Of a stretch of DNA of 64,000 nucleotides, positions 24,257 through 32,331 are shown in pieces. Positions within the stretch are counted from its first letter, which is position 1, and each line of letters starts with the position of its first letter. Under the pieces are notes generated by a model. It was not told where the DNA came from. It did no database searches and was given only the letters and a program-made list of their open reading frames with translations. This stretch comes from JBBIQS01 sp037442205. Its GTDB lineage: Bacteria; Myxococcota; Myxococcia; Myxococcales; UBA5297. The position numbers and the translations under genes are program-made. Location of the stretch: contig JBBIQS010000016.1 of the NCBI GenBank assembly GCA_037442205.1, positions 1 through 64,000 on the forward strand. The letters run 5' to 3'.

Positions 24257-25843
24257 TTACGGGAGCACGCCGCGCTGCGGGCCGGCGGGCGGCGCCAGGT
24301 GGCAGGTGGCGCAGTTGGCCATGCGGCCCGGGAAGCGCTTGGAGCGGTCGTGGATGGTATGGACGCGAATGTCGAGGGCGTTGTCGAACTCGATTCCCAG
24401 CGAGGGATGGCAGCCGAAGCAGGCGCGCCGGTCGCTCAGGCCGTGGAGGAGCTGGCCGAAGCCGCTGCCCTCCTCCGACTCGTGGCACTCAGCGCACCGG
24501 GTCTTGGACTGGAAGGAAGTGGGCTCGGCCTGGCCGACCTGAAGCTCCAGCACCGCGCCGCGGTTGAGCGCCTCGCCGCCGAACTCGCGCCGCGCCTTGA
24601 AGGCCGCCAGCCAGGTGCCGGGCTGGGCGTCGGCGGGGATGTGGGCGGTGAAGACGTCGCTGGTGGGCAGGCCCCAGAGCATCGGGTTGAAGAAACCGCC
24701 GAAGACGATTGCCGCCGAGGGGACGGTCTGGCCCACCGCCGAGTAGCCATCCTGGGCGGCGTTGGCGAAGGGGACCTCGGGGGCAAAGAACAGGTTGGGA
24801 TCGACCACCGAGGAGGCGGTCTTCAGCTTGTCCACCGGGCCCGAGATGATGAACAGCGGGTTCGACTCGCGGTGCTTGAGGGCATAGTAGAGCCGCGCCT
24901 GGGCCTGGGTGATCAGGTCGAGGTAGCGCACCCCGCTGGGCACCGCCCCGAAGAAGAACTCGCCGTAGGAGGGCAGCCGGCCGTCGGGGAAGAGGTTGTT
25001 GCCCTCGCCGTCCTTGAACACCATCCGCAGCGAGACCTGCTCTCCCGGCAGGTAGAAGCTGCCGTTGGCCGGGGTGGAGACCGGCTCCAGCGCAATCTGG
25101 AAGCCATAGCCGTAGGACCAGGCGCTGCGCGGGCTGCTGCTGATCGCCACGGTGCGGGCCTGTCCGGGTTCGGCCGACCAGGCCAGCCGCAGAGCGGTGG
25201 CCTCGGGGGGAATCTCCATCGCCCGGCGACCGGGGTGCTTGGGATCGCGCAGCGAGATGACCGCGTCGGCCCGGAAGCTGCCGCCCGAGCAGTCGCCGGC
25301 GAGCGAGCAGCGGCTGGCCACGTGGCGGGCGGAGAAGCGGCGAACCACGAAGCTGCCGTCCACGTCGTCGTCGTCGGTGACCGCGTCGCGGCCGGCGTGG
25401 ACCCGAAGGGCTTGCCCCAGCGGCTGGCCGTCGGCGCCCAGCGGCTGCAGGGTGAAGGTGCTGTCGCCGTCCATCCAGGCGGCGCCGCGGAAGTAGCGCT
25501 CGCGAGTGAGGGTCCCGTCCATCGCCGGCGCCCAGATCTCCTCCACCTGCCGGACCCCGCTCCAGTCGAGCCCGGCCAGCTCTCCCGACATCAGCGCCGC
25601 CACCCCGTCGTCGGCGCCGGCCGGGGCCGAGCTGACGATGTCGATCTCCGACAGGTAGCGCGGCGACCCCGACAGCAGGTTGAGCGGCGCCATCTGCCCA
25701 TTGACGAAATACAGGCTCAGCCCCACCGACGGCGCGGCGCTCGCGGTCAGCGCTGAGGCGCTGCTCGAGGTCTCCTTCGGTGAGTTGCAGGCTGCCAACG
25801 CCCCCAGCAGCGCCGCAAACACGAAACGACCCATTTGTTGCAT
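24257..25843 (-). CDS. Trihaem c-type cytochrome lipoprotein
   Basis: A 528-residue lipoprotein with signal ending LGALAAC (Cys19). The first 430 residues are beta-rich and of unknown fold. Three CxxCH haem-c attachment motifs are packed near the C-terminus: CAECH (450), CFGCH (475) and CATCH (511), with extra histidines (HGLSD, HTIHD) that could be distal ligands. The plan recalls OmcA/MtrC-type surface electron-transfer lipoproteins but with far fewer haems, so extracellular or periplasmic electron transfer is a fair inference. The upstream gap is notably AT-rich and probably contains its promoter. Downstream of the MFS gene in the same direction. Confidence 0.85.
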   Translation of the reverse strand: MQQMGRFVFAALLGALAACNSPKETSSSASALTASAAPSVGLSLYFVNGQMAPLNLLSGSPRYLSEIDIVSSAPAGADDGVAALMSGELAGLDWSGVRQVEEIWAPAMDGTLTRERYFRGAAWMDGDSTFTLQPLGADGQPLGQALRVHAGRDAVTDDDDVDGSFVVRRFSARHVASRCSLAGDCSGGSFRADAVISLRDPKHPGRRAMEIPPEATALRLAWSAEPGQARTVAISSSPRSAWSYGYGFQIALEPVSTPANGSFYLPGEQVSLRMVFKDGEGNNLFPDGRLPSYGEFFFGAVPSGVRYLDLITQAQARLYYALKHRESNPLFIISGPVDKLKTASSVVDPNLFFAPEVPFANAAQDGYSAVGQTVPSAAIVFGGFFNPMLWGLPTSDVFTAHIPADAQPGTWLAAFKARREFGGEALNRGAVLELQVGQAEPTSFQSKTRCAECHESEEGSGFGQLLHGLSDRRACFGCHPSLGIEFDNALDIRVHTIHDRSKRFPGRMANCATCHLAPPAGPQRGVLP

Positions 25844-25879
25844 TGTGGACCCCCTTGCGGTGATGTGCTGCCCCGGTGC

Positions 25880-25996
25880 GCAATGTTTGTACAGATACTC
25901 ACAGAAAACAACGCGCGCGGTGTAAATTCGAACACACCGAATGTGAATATCCGCGCAAATGCGCGCCTTGAATGTATTTTTTCGGACACTGAATAG
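25880..25996. promoter_or_regulatory. AT-rich intergenic segment upstream of the cytochrome gene
   Basis: This is the most AT-rich stretch visible in the window. It contains GGTGT-N10-ACACC (25919-25938) and a small GCGC-AAAT-GCGC palindrome. It is likely to hold the trihaem gene promoter, but no clear -35/-10 pair can be assigned. Confidence 0.4.
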
Positions 25997-26080
25997 CTTT
26001 GCGCACCAATCGACGCCACCGGTCCGCGAGCGCCCGCCGGGCGATTCTCACTGCCGGTGCTGACTCCGCGAGCTCCCGGC

Positions 26081-27505
26081 TCAGCGCCGCGGCATCAGGC
26101 CCGACGGCAGCCGCGCCACGCGCCCTCCGGCCCAGCGGCCGGCCATCAGCAGCAGCACTTCGGTCGAGCGCGAGCCGGCCTCGACCACGCGCAGCGAGAG
26201 CAGGGCCGCCAGCAGCCGCGCCAGGCTGCTGGCGACGAAGATCTGCTGCAGACCGAACATGGGATGGCCGGCGACCACCAACTGGCGCGGCAGCAGCTCG
26301 GCGATCCCGCCGCCCAGCGCCGCCGCCACACCGAAGGACAACCCCGAGGCCGATGCGAACACCGCCAGGTAGAACGGGCGGCGCTCGCGCGGGGCGACGG
26401 ACAGCGGCAGCGAGAACGACGCCAGCGAGTGGCCGCTCCAGAGCACGCCGGAGAAGACCGAGTCGATGGCCGCCGGCCAGAGAAAGTCGGGCGTGGGCAG
26501 CAGCCAGATCAACGGGATGACCGAGATCCCGAAAGAGCAGGCAACGAGGACCGGCCGCGAGCCGAGCCGATCCAGGGCCTTGCCCCACAGCGGCGCCGCC
26601 AGGTAGCGCACCACCGCCACCCCCGCTGACTGCAGCGCCATCAGCAGGAACCCCATCTTGAGGTTCTGCAGCATGTGCACCGGGAACAGCGGGGCGGCCA
26701 TCCCGACCGCGCCGTTCCAGGCCATCAGGTAGGCGAGGTAGCGCAGTGCCGCCGGATCGGTGAGCGGCTGGCGGATGGCCGCCGACAGCGGCGGCTGACG
26801 CTGGCCAGCGGCGCCCGGGTGCTCCGCGACGTCGTGCTGGCGCGCCATGAGCACGGTGGTGGCGATCCCCGAAAGCGCGGCCGCTGCCGCCAGCGCGGCG
26901 AACACCTGGCCCTCCAGGTGCGCCAGCCCGGCCACGTCCAAGACCCGGCCAGCCACCAGCGAGGCAGCAGTCCCTCCGAGAGTGCAGATGGCCGCGCGCC
27001 GGCCGAAATAGCGTCCCCGGAGCCGCTCGGGCACCAGGTCGCCCATCCACGCGGTCCAGGCGTTGTTGCCCACCACCGAAAGGACGGCGGAGATCGCCGC
27101 CACCGCCACCAGCAGCGCCAGCCGGGCCCGGGACGAGAGCGGGAGGAAGGGCAGCGCCGCCAGTGGCCAGTAGATCTCGCGTGAGGCGGCCACCGCCCAC
27201 AGCGCCACCCGCCGCCTCCCCAGGCTCGCTGTAATCCAGGCGCTCGGCAGGTGGACCAGCTGCGCGGCGAACGGGAGCGCCGCCAGCACGCTCACCACCA
27301 GAGGCCCGGCACCCAGGTGCAGCGCGAGCCCGGTCAACACCCCGCCTCCGAGGCAGGCGGAGATCACCTCGGAGAAGATCCCCTCCTGGATCGAGGCCCG
27401 CAGCGAGCGCCGCAGCCGGCTGGCAGGACGGCGCGGGCGCGGCGCGGGGGCGAGGTCGGCGGCAACTGCAGGAGGCGAGAGGCGAACGGACGGGAGCGCG
27501 GGCAC
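26081..27505 (-). CDS. Major facilitator superfamily transporter
   Basis: A 474-residue 12-helix membrane protein. After a basic N-terminal tail come regularly spaced hydrophobic helices, a loop LPSAWITASLGRRRVALWAV (the G-x-x-x-D/R-R-x-G-R-R-R-like A motif between helices 2 and 3), GDLVPERLRGRYFGRR between helices 4 and 5, and the second-half equivalent LWGKALDRLGSRPVLV. Substrate is unknown. The GTG start at 27505 has no ribosome-binding sequence; an internal start would remove only the basic tail. It lies downstream of the ankyrin gene on the same strand. Confidence 0.88.
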   Translation of the reverse strand: MPALPSVRLSPPAVAADLAPAPRPRRPASRLRRSLRASIQEGIFSEVISACLGGGVLTGLALHLGAGPLVVSVLAALPFAAQLVHLPSAWITASLGRRRVALWAVAASREIYWPLAALPFLPLSSRARLALLVAVAAISAVLSVVGNNAWTAWMGDLVPERLRGRYFGRRAAICTLGGTAASLVAGRVLDVAGLAHLEGQVFAALAAAAALSGIATTVLMARQHDVAEHPGAAGQRQPPLSAAIRQPLTDPAALRYLAYLMAWNGAVGMAAPLFPVHMLQNLKMGFLLMALQSAGVAVVRYLAAPLWGKALDRLGSRPVLVACSFGISVIPLIWLLPTPDFLWPAAIDSVFSGVLWSGHSLASFSLPLSVAPRERRPFYLAVFASASGLSFGVAAALGGGIAELLPRQLVVAGHPMFGLQQIFVASSLARLLAALLSLRVVEAGSRSTEVLLLMAGRWAGGRVARLPSGLMPRR

Positions 27506-27619
27506 GGTGCGAGCGAGGGCGTGAAGAGCTGAGCCCCGCCACTGTGCCAGACGAGCGCTCTAGTCCCTACGCTCGGCCGGCCCAGGCCTCGCCCGCTCGC
27601 TTTGCGAGGCGACCGGCGG

Positions 27620-28627
27620 CTACTCCTTGGCGCCCGCGGCCTGGAGCAGCTCCAGCACCTTCTTGTGGCCGTTCATCTTGGCGTAGGCGAAGGCGGTGTT
27701 GCCCTCGTAGTCGCGGGCCTTCACGTCGGCGCCGTTCTTGAGCATCAGCTGCACGATGTCGGCGTAGCCCTGGCTGGCGGCGATCATCAGCGCGGTGCGC
27801 TTGCCCTTGATCACCCCGCCGGCGTCGCCGCCCTTCTCGAGGATCATCTTGGCCAGATCGAGCTGGTTGTTGGCGATGGCCGCCAGCACCGGGGAGAACC
27901 CGTCGGCTTGCCTGGCGCTGGGGTTGGCGCCCTTGTCGAGCAGCAGCTTGACCAGCGCCTTCATCTGCCCGGGGCACTTCTTGGTGTGGCCGGGGCGCTC
28001 CGACTTCTGGCCGAGCATCTCCTGGGCGTCGACCGAGCAGCCCTGGGCGGCGCGGAGCAGGGCGGTGTGCCCGGCGCTGTCGGCGGCGTTGAGGTCGGCG
28101 CCGGCCGCGATCAGCAGCTTGGCGGTGTCGAAGTTCTCCTGGTTGACCGCGTGCAGCAGCGGGCTGCTGCCGTCGGCGGCCTTGGCGTTGACGTCGGCCT
28201 TCTTGGCGAGCAGCGCCTTGACCACCGGATCGAACCCGCGGTCGGCGGCGATGAGCAGCGGGGTGCGACCGTCCTTCTCCTTGACGTTGACGTCGGCGCC
28301 CTTGGAGATCAGCACCGAGGCGATGTCGGCCGCGCCGCGGTCCACCGCCATCAGCAGCGCGGTGATCCCGCCCTGGTCCTTGTCGTCGACCTTGGCCCCC
28401 TTGGCCAGCAGGGTGTTGACGCAGGCCAGGCTCTTGGCGCCGGCGCAGAGCATCAGCGCGGTGGTCCCCTCGCGGCTCTTGAAGTCGACCTGGGCGCCTT
28501 TGGCGAGCAGGGACTGGACCTTGCCGGCCTCGCCCTTCTCGGCGGCGTCGAGGAGATCCTCGTTGGGACCGGCCCAGGCCAGCCCGGAGACGAACAGGAT
28601 CGCGAGCGCGACGATTGCGGTCTTCAT
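27620..28627 (-). CDS. Exported ankyrin-repeat protein
   Basis: A 335-residue protein with a signal peptide (about 1-19, GLAWA) and about nine ankyrin repeats, recognisable by recurring G.TALM.A...G...V..LL..GA.V. (for example GRTPLLIAADRGFDPVVKALL). A Cys-containing insertion (GCSVDAQEMLG to KKCPG) separates two repeat blocks and may be closed by a disulfide. Periplasmic ankyrin proteins protect against oxidative stress in some bacteria, but this role is not indicated by the neighbours. Possibly transcribed with the acyl-CoA synthetase gene 70 bases upstream. Confidence 0.9.
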   Translation of the reverse strand: MKTAIVALAILFVSGLAWAGPNEDLLDAAEKGEAGKVQSLLAKGAQVDFKSREGTTALMLCAGAKSLACVNTLLAKGAKVDDKDQGGITALLMAVDRGAADIASVLISKGADVNVKEKDGRTPLLIAADRGFDPVVKALLAKKADVNAKAADGSSPLLHAVNQENFDTAKLLIAAGADLNAADSAGHTALLRAAQGCSVDAQEMLGQKSERPGHTKKCPGQMKALVKLLLDKGANPSARQADGFSPVLAAIANNQLDLAKMILEKGGDAGGVIKGKRTALMIAASQGYADIVQLMLKNGADVKARDYEGNTAFAYAKMNGHKKVLELLQAAGAKE

Positions 28628-28696
28628 CGACAGCCTCCTTGGAGAGCCGCGCCGAAGGGGCGCGCGGCGCGTTCTGACGGGGGCATCAAAGCGCGA

Positions 28697-31060
28697 TCAG
28701 CGCGCGTTGGCGAGGCGCGAGCGAGCGAACAAGCCCATGGCCCGCACTGCTTCGTCGGCCGAGCGGAAGCAGGGCACGCCCTGCTCCTCGAAGGCCCGGG
28801 CCATCGGATCGAAGATCGCGCCGGAGTCCACCGAGGCAACCAGCGGCTTATCCGTCTGCTCGATGAGCTTGGCGAGCCGGCACGGCAGGCTCCCGGGATT
28901 GCTAATCGACTGCTCCGCCGGCACTCCATTGGCCAGCGTCGCCATCGCCGGAGTGAGGGGGACGGTGGCGCAGAGCACCAGATCGACCGTGGCATCGAAG
29001 AGGAAGGCCCGCAGCGCCTCCTCGTGGGCCTCCTCGTTGGCCATCGGCGTCAGGTCGAGCGGATTGCGCACATCCACCAACGCGTCGAGCTTGCCCTTGG
29101 CCAGCGCCGCGGCGAGCCGCTCGCGCGTCCCCTTCTCCAGCTTCGCCAGCTCCAGCCGCCAGCCCTCGCCGCCCAGCGCGTCGGCGATCCCCACCGCCTC
29201 GTAGCCGGCGTTGGAGAGCGCCGCCAGCCGCGTTCCCTTCCACTTCTTGGCGCCCAGGAAGCTGCTCAGCTTCAGGAGGTCGCTGAACTCGGCGAAACTC
29301 CGGGCCACCATCGCCCCGGCCTGGGCGACGATCGCCTCGCAGACGTCGTAGTCGCCGGCCAGCGAGGCAGTGTGCCCGCTGGTGGCGTGCTTGCCCTCTG
29401 CGGTGCGCCCGGCCTTGTAGAAGACGACGTCGCGCCCGGCTTTCACCAGCGGCTCCACCGCCCGCGCGAAGGCCAGCCCGTCGCCGTCCTTGAAGCCCTC
29501 GACGTAGACCCCGAAGGTCCGCACCTCGGGGTCCTGGGAGAGGTTGCGCAAGTAGTCGCTGATGGTCAGGTCGGCCTGATTCCCGGCGGAGATGGCGTAG
29601 CGCGGGCTCATCCAGGCCAGCTTGCTCATCCGCGTGATCATGTAGGCGCCCGACTGGCTGATGAGGGCCACGTTGGCGCGCGCGTCCTGGCGCAGCGGCA
29701 GCTTGCTGGTGGGGATGAAGAGGGTGTGGTAGCTGCCCGGGCGGCTGACGATGCCCAGGCAGTTGCCGCCGTTGGCCACCAGCGGGAGCTTGTCAGAGCG
29801 CGCCTTCCTCAGCGCCGCCTTGAGCCGGGCCTCGAGCACCTCGCCGCCGGCCTTCTCCGCCATTCCGCCGGGGATCAGGATCACGCCGACCGCCTTGTCG
29901 TGGGTGACCAGCTGCTCCATCAGCTCCGGCACCTGCTCGGCCGCGACCGCGACCACCAGCAGATCGACGCGCTCCGGGAGGCTGGCGACGTCGGGCACGC
30001 AGCGCACACCATCGATCTCGGTCGTCTCGGGGCGAATGACGTAGGCGCGATCCTTCGGGAACCCGGACTCGAGGACGTTGCGCAGGATGATCCGCCCCAT
30101 GTTCATGCCCTTGGCGGAGACACCGATCACCGCCAGGGACTTGGGGCGCATCATCCGGTCGATCGACTCGAGCGGGCGCGCCAGAGGCAGCTCGGCCTTC
30201 TTGCGGAACTTGAGCAGGCCGTCGAGGGCGATCAACTCACCCTGCGCGGCGCCGAAGGGATTCACCTCCAGCTCGGTGATGGTGAACCCCTCCCCTTCGC
30301 CGTCCTGGCCCAGCGCCTCGGCGATGGCCCGGAAGCCCTCGATCACCCGCAGGATCTGGCCATCCTCCACCAGCCGCTTCCCGGCCCGGGTGTTGCCCGA
30401 CAGCCGGCGGCCGGCGAGGGTCGAGGAGAAGAGCTCGAGCAGGCGCCCGGCGTCGAGCGAGAGTGCGCTGCCGGTGGCCACCGCCACGCCCTTGCGCGCG
30501 GATTCACCCAGCAATTCGGTGTCGATGCCGCCGATGCCCATGGTGAGCACCGGTCCGAACTCGCGGCTGTGGCGCAGGGCGAAGATCGACTCGCTGCCCA
30601 CGCCCTCGCCCTCCAGCTTGACCCGCTCCACCACCATCACGCCCTCGATGTCGCGGGCGATGGCCTTCTCCAGCGCCGCTCCGGAGAGCCCTTCGTAGGC
30701 GGCCGGTCCGTGGCCCGACCTGGCCTCGAGCTGCCGGGCGTAGCGCGCCGGGACCTCGGCCAGCATGCGGGCGATGCCCTCGGAGACCGCCGCGCGGGTG
30801 GCGGCGACCTTGGCCACTCCGCCGACCTCGGTCTTGTGGGCGATCTCCTTGGAGACCACCTTGAGCATCACCGCGTCGCCGCCCAGGCTCGCCAGATCCG
30901 CCTCCGAGATCTCCTGTCCGCGGGCGACGACCACAAGGCGCGGTACCCGGCAGCCGGCGGCGGCGAGGACGGCGTAGACCTCGTGCTCGAGAAGCGAGAA
31001 GCGGTCTTCGCTGGCGGCGGCGTCGAGGATCTTCTGGATGCGGGACAAGTCGAGGGTCAT
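28697..31060 (-). CDS. ADP-forming acyl-CoA synthetase, beta-alpha fused order
   Basis: A 787-residue NDP-forming acyl-CoA synthetase, converting acyl-CoA plus ADP and phosphate to free acid, CoA and ATP. Residues 1-250 form an ATP-grasp domain (VMLKVVSKEIAHKTEVGGV; ELEVNPF), followed by a CoA-binding Rossmann domain starting MRPKSLAVIGVSAKGMNMGR, then ligase-like domains with SGHTASLAGDY, whose His is the phosphorylated residue. Most bacterial fusions run alpha then beta; this one is beta then alpha. Together with IorAB upstream it can conserve energy from 2-oxoacid oxidation, as in archaeal amino-acid fermentation. Fourth gene of the operon. Confidence 0.9.
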   Translation of the reverse strand: MTLDLSRIQKILDAAASEDRFSLLEHEVYAVLAAAGCRVPRLVVVARGQEISEADLASLGGDAVMLKVVSKEIAHKTEVGGVAKVAATRAAVSEGIARMLAEVPARYARQLEARSGHGPAAYEGLSGAALEKAIARDIEGVMVVERVKLEGEGVGSESIFALRHSREFGPVLTMGIGGIDTELLGESARKGVAVATGSALSLDAGRLLELFSSTLAGRRLSGNTRAGKRLVEDGQILRVIEGFRAIAEALGQDGEGEGFTITELEVNPFGAAQGELIALDGLLKFRKKAELPLARPLESIDRMMRPKSLAVIGVSAKGMNMGRIILRNVLESGFPKDRAYVIRPETTEIDGVRCVPDVASLPERVDLLVVAVAAEQVPELMEQLVTHDKAVGVILIPGGMAEKAGGEVLEARLKAALRKARSDKLPLVANGGNCLGIVSRPGSYHTLFIPTSKLPLRQDARANVALISQSGAYMITRMSKLAWMSPRYAISAGNQADLTISDYLRNLSQDPEVRTFGVYVEGFKDGDGLAFARAVEPLVKAGRDVVFYKAGRTAEGKHATSGHTASLAGDYDVCEAIVAQAGAMVARSFAEFSDLLKLSSFLGAKKWKGTRLAALSNAGYEAVGIADALGGEGWRLELAKLEKGTRERLAAALAKGKLDALVDVRNPLDLTPMANEEAHEEALRAFLFDATVDLVLCATVPLTPAMATLANGVPAEQSISNPGSLPCRLAKLIEQTDKPLVASVDSGAIFDPMARAFEEQGVPCFRSADEAVRAMGLFARSRLANAR

Positions 31061-31084
31061 GGATTCTCGAAGGGCAGCGCCGTC

Positions 31085-31453
31085 TCAGCCGTTCTTGCAG
31101 AAGTCTATGCAGCTGGCGCTGGAGACCGGGGCCCAGGTGGGCTGCTGGCAGCAGGCGCTGCTGCTGCCTGCGTCGGGGGTGGTGCCGTCGGGGCCGGGGC
31201 CCAAGGTGCCGCCGGAGCTGGAGGTGGCGCAGCGGCTCATGGGCTTGCTGTTGTCGAAGACGCAGGTGGCGCAGGGCTGGCTCAGGGCGTCGGTGCGCGC
31301 GCGGCAGTCGTCCAGGCATTTCGTCTGGTCGGACGCCGCGCAGCCGCTGGCGCTGCTGCAGATGCTCTGGCAGCGCGGCTCGTACTTTCCTCCGCCGCAT
31401 CCGAGCAGGGACACAGCGCAGACCGCCGCCAAGCAGATCACGCTTCGATTCAT
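31085..31453 (-). CDS. Small Cys-rich lipoprotein inside the ior operon
   Basis: A 122-residue lipoprotein, signal ending VSLLGC (Cys19), with about twelve cysteines in patterns such as CQSICSSASGC and CCQQPTW, and a Gly/Pro/Asp linker carrying a DAG unit. No function is recognised. The ATG has GGGAGGAA seven bases upstream. It lies 32 bases after iorB and 24 bases before the acyl-CoA synthetase start, on the same strand, so a surface protein sits inside what is otherwise a cytoplasmic catabolic operon. Confidence 0.8.
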   Translation of the reverse strand: MNRSVICLAAVCAVSLLGCGGGKYEPRCQSICSSASGCAASDQTKCLDDCRARTDALSQPCATCVFDNSKPMSRCATSSSGGTLGPGPDGTTPDAGSSSACCQQPTWAPVSSASCIDFCKNG

Positions 31454-31485
31454 CACGGTTCCTCCCGAAGAGAAGAGGGCCGGGA

Positions 31486-32313
31486 CTATACCTTGAAGAG
31501 CATCTCGCTCAGCTTGGCGCCCCTGCCCGCGCTGAGGATCTGCTTGGGGACCGCCGCCTTTCCCGGCACCCGGCCGCTCTTCTCGGCGAGGACGGCATCC
31601 AGGACCTCGCCCGACAGCGGCCCGGAGAGCAGCTCGCTCCACGCCGTCACCGCATCCGGATCGAGCGCGCCGCGCGACAGCCGCGAGACCACCGGCCGCG
31701 CCTTCTTGCTCGGGATTCCCGCCGCCAGGCAGGCCCGGTAGGACTCTCCCGCCGCCTTGCCGGCGCGGAAGGCGTCGATGTTGGTGCGCTGGACCTTCTC
31801 TCCCTTGCGCGCGAACAGCTCGAGGATCCCTTCCTCCAGCACCTTCTCCGGGATCCCCAGGTACGGGCTGGCGGCCCCGAGCAGGACCATGTTCTGGGCC
31901 CGGGCGCTGCCGGCCTCGCGCGCCAGCGCCTCGGAGGCGATCAGCGTGTGGTTGGGCAGCGCGGCGATGGCCTCCAGCAGGCCCTCGACCTGCGGGTAGT
32001 CACTGATGTTTTCGAACGGCTCGATGCTGCTGACCAGCGCTCCCTGGGGCGAGAGGTAATCGACGTAGCGCAGCGCCTCCATCGGCTCGACCGACAGCAC
32101 CAGCGTCGCCGCTCCGTGCGGCACCAGGTCGGAGTGGATCGGCCGGTCGCTCAGGCGCAGGTGGCTGTGCACCTCGCCGCCGCGCTGGCTCATGCCGTGG
32201 ACCTCGGCCTGCTTGAAGTTCCAGCCCAGCTTCAGGGCGGCCATGTCGATGACCACCGAGATGGAGAGGATGCCCTGACCGCCGACGCCGGCGAGGATGA
32301 GATTGGTTTCCAT
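31486..32313 (-). CDS. iorB: Indolepyruvate ferredoxin oxidoreductase beta subunit, C-terminally extended
   Basis: A 275-residue protein of the gamma-type 2-oxoacid oxidoreductase fold: NLILAGVGGQGILSIS at the start, EVHGMSQRGGEVHSHLRLS and the later MVLLGAASPYLGI are the IorB landmarks. With IorA it would oxidise arylpyruvates or related 2-oxoacids to the acyl-CoA. Typical IorB is about 190-200 residues; here about 75 extra residues follow (from about 200), containing no cysteine cluster. 18 bases downstream of iorA. Confidence 0.9.
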   Translation of the reverse strand: METNLILAGVGGQGILSISVVIDMAALKLGWNFKQAEVHGMSQRGGEVHSHLRLSDRPIHSDLVPHGAATLVLSVEPMEALRYVDYLSPQGALVSSIEPFENISDYPQVEGLLEAIAALPNHTLIASEALAREAGSARAQNMVLLGAASPYLGIPEKVLEEGILELFARKGEKVQRTNIDAFRAGKAAGESYRACLAAGIPSKKARPVVSRLSRGALDPDAVTAWSELLSGPLSGEVLDAVLAEKSGRVPGKAAVPKQILSAGRGAKLSEMLFKV

Positions 32314-32331
32314 GGTGTCTCGGCTCCCGGG

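Noticed and set aside
27602..31741. A very long plus-strand reading frame of more than 1300 codons
   Set aside because: It is antisense to the ankyrin and acyl-CoA synthetase genes, which carry clear family motifs. Long open frames opposite real genes are expected in such GC-rich DNA, and the translation is a His/Gln/Arg/Leu-rich sequence without domains.
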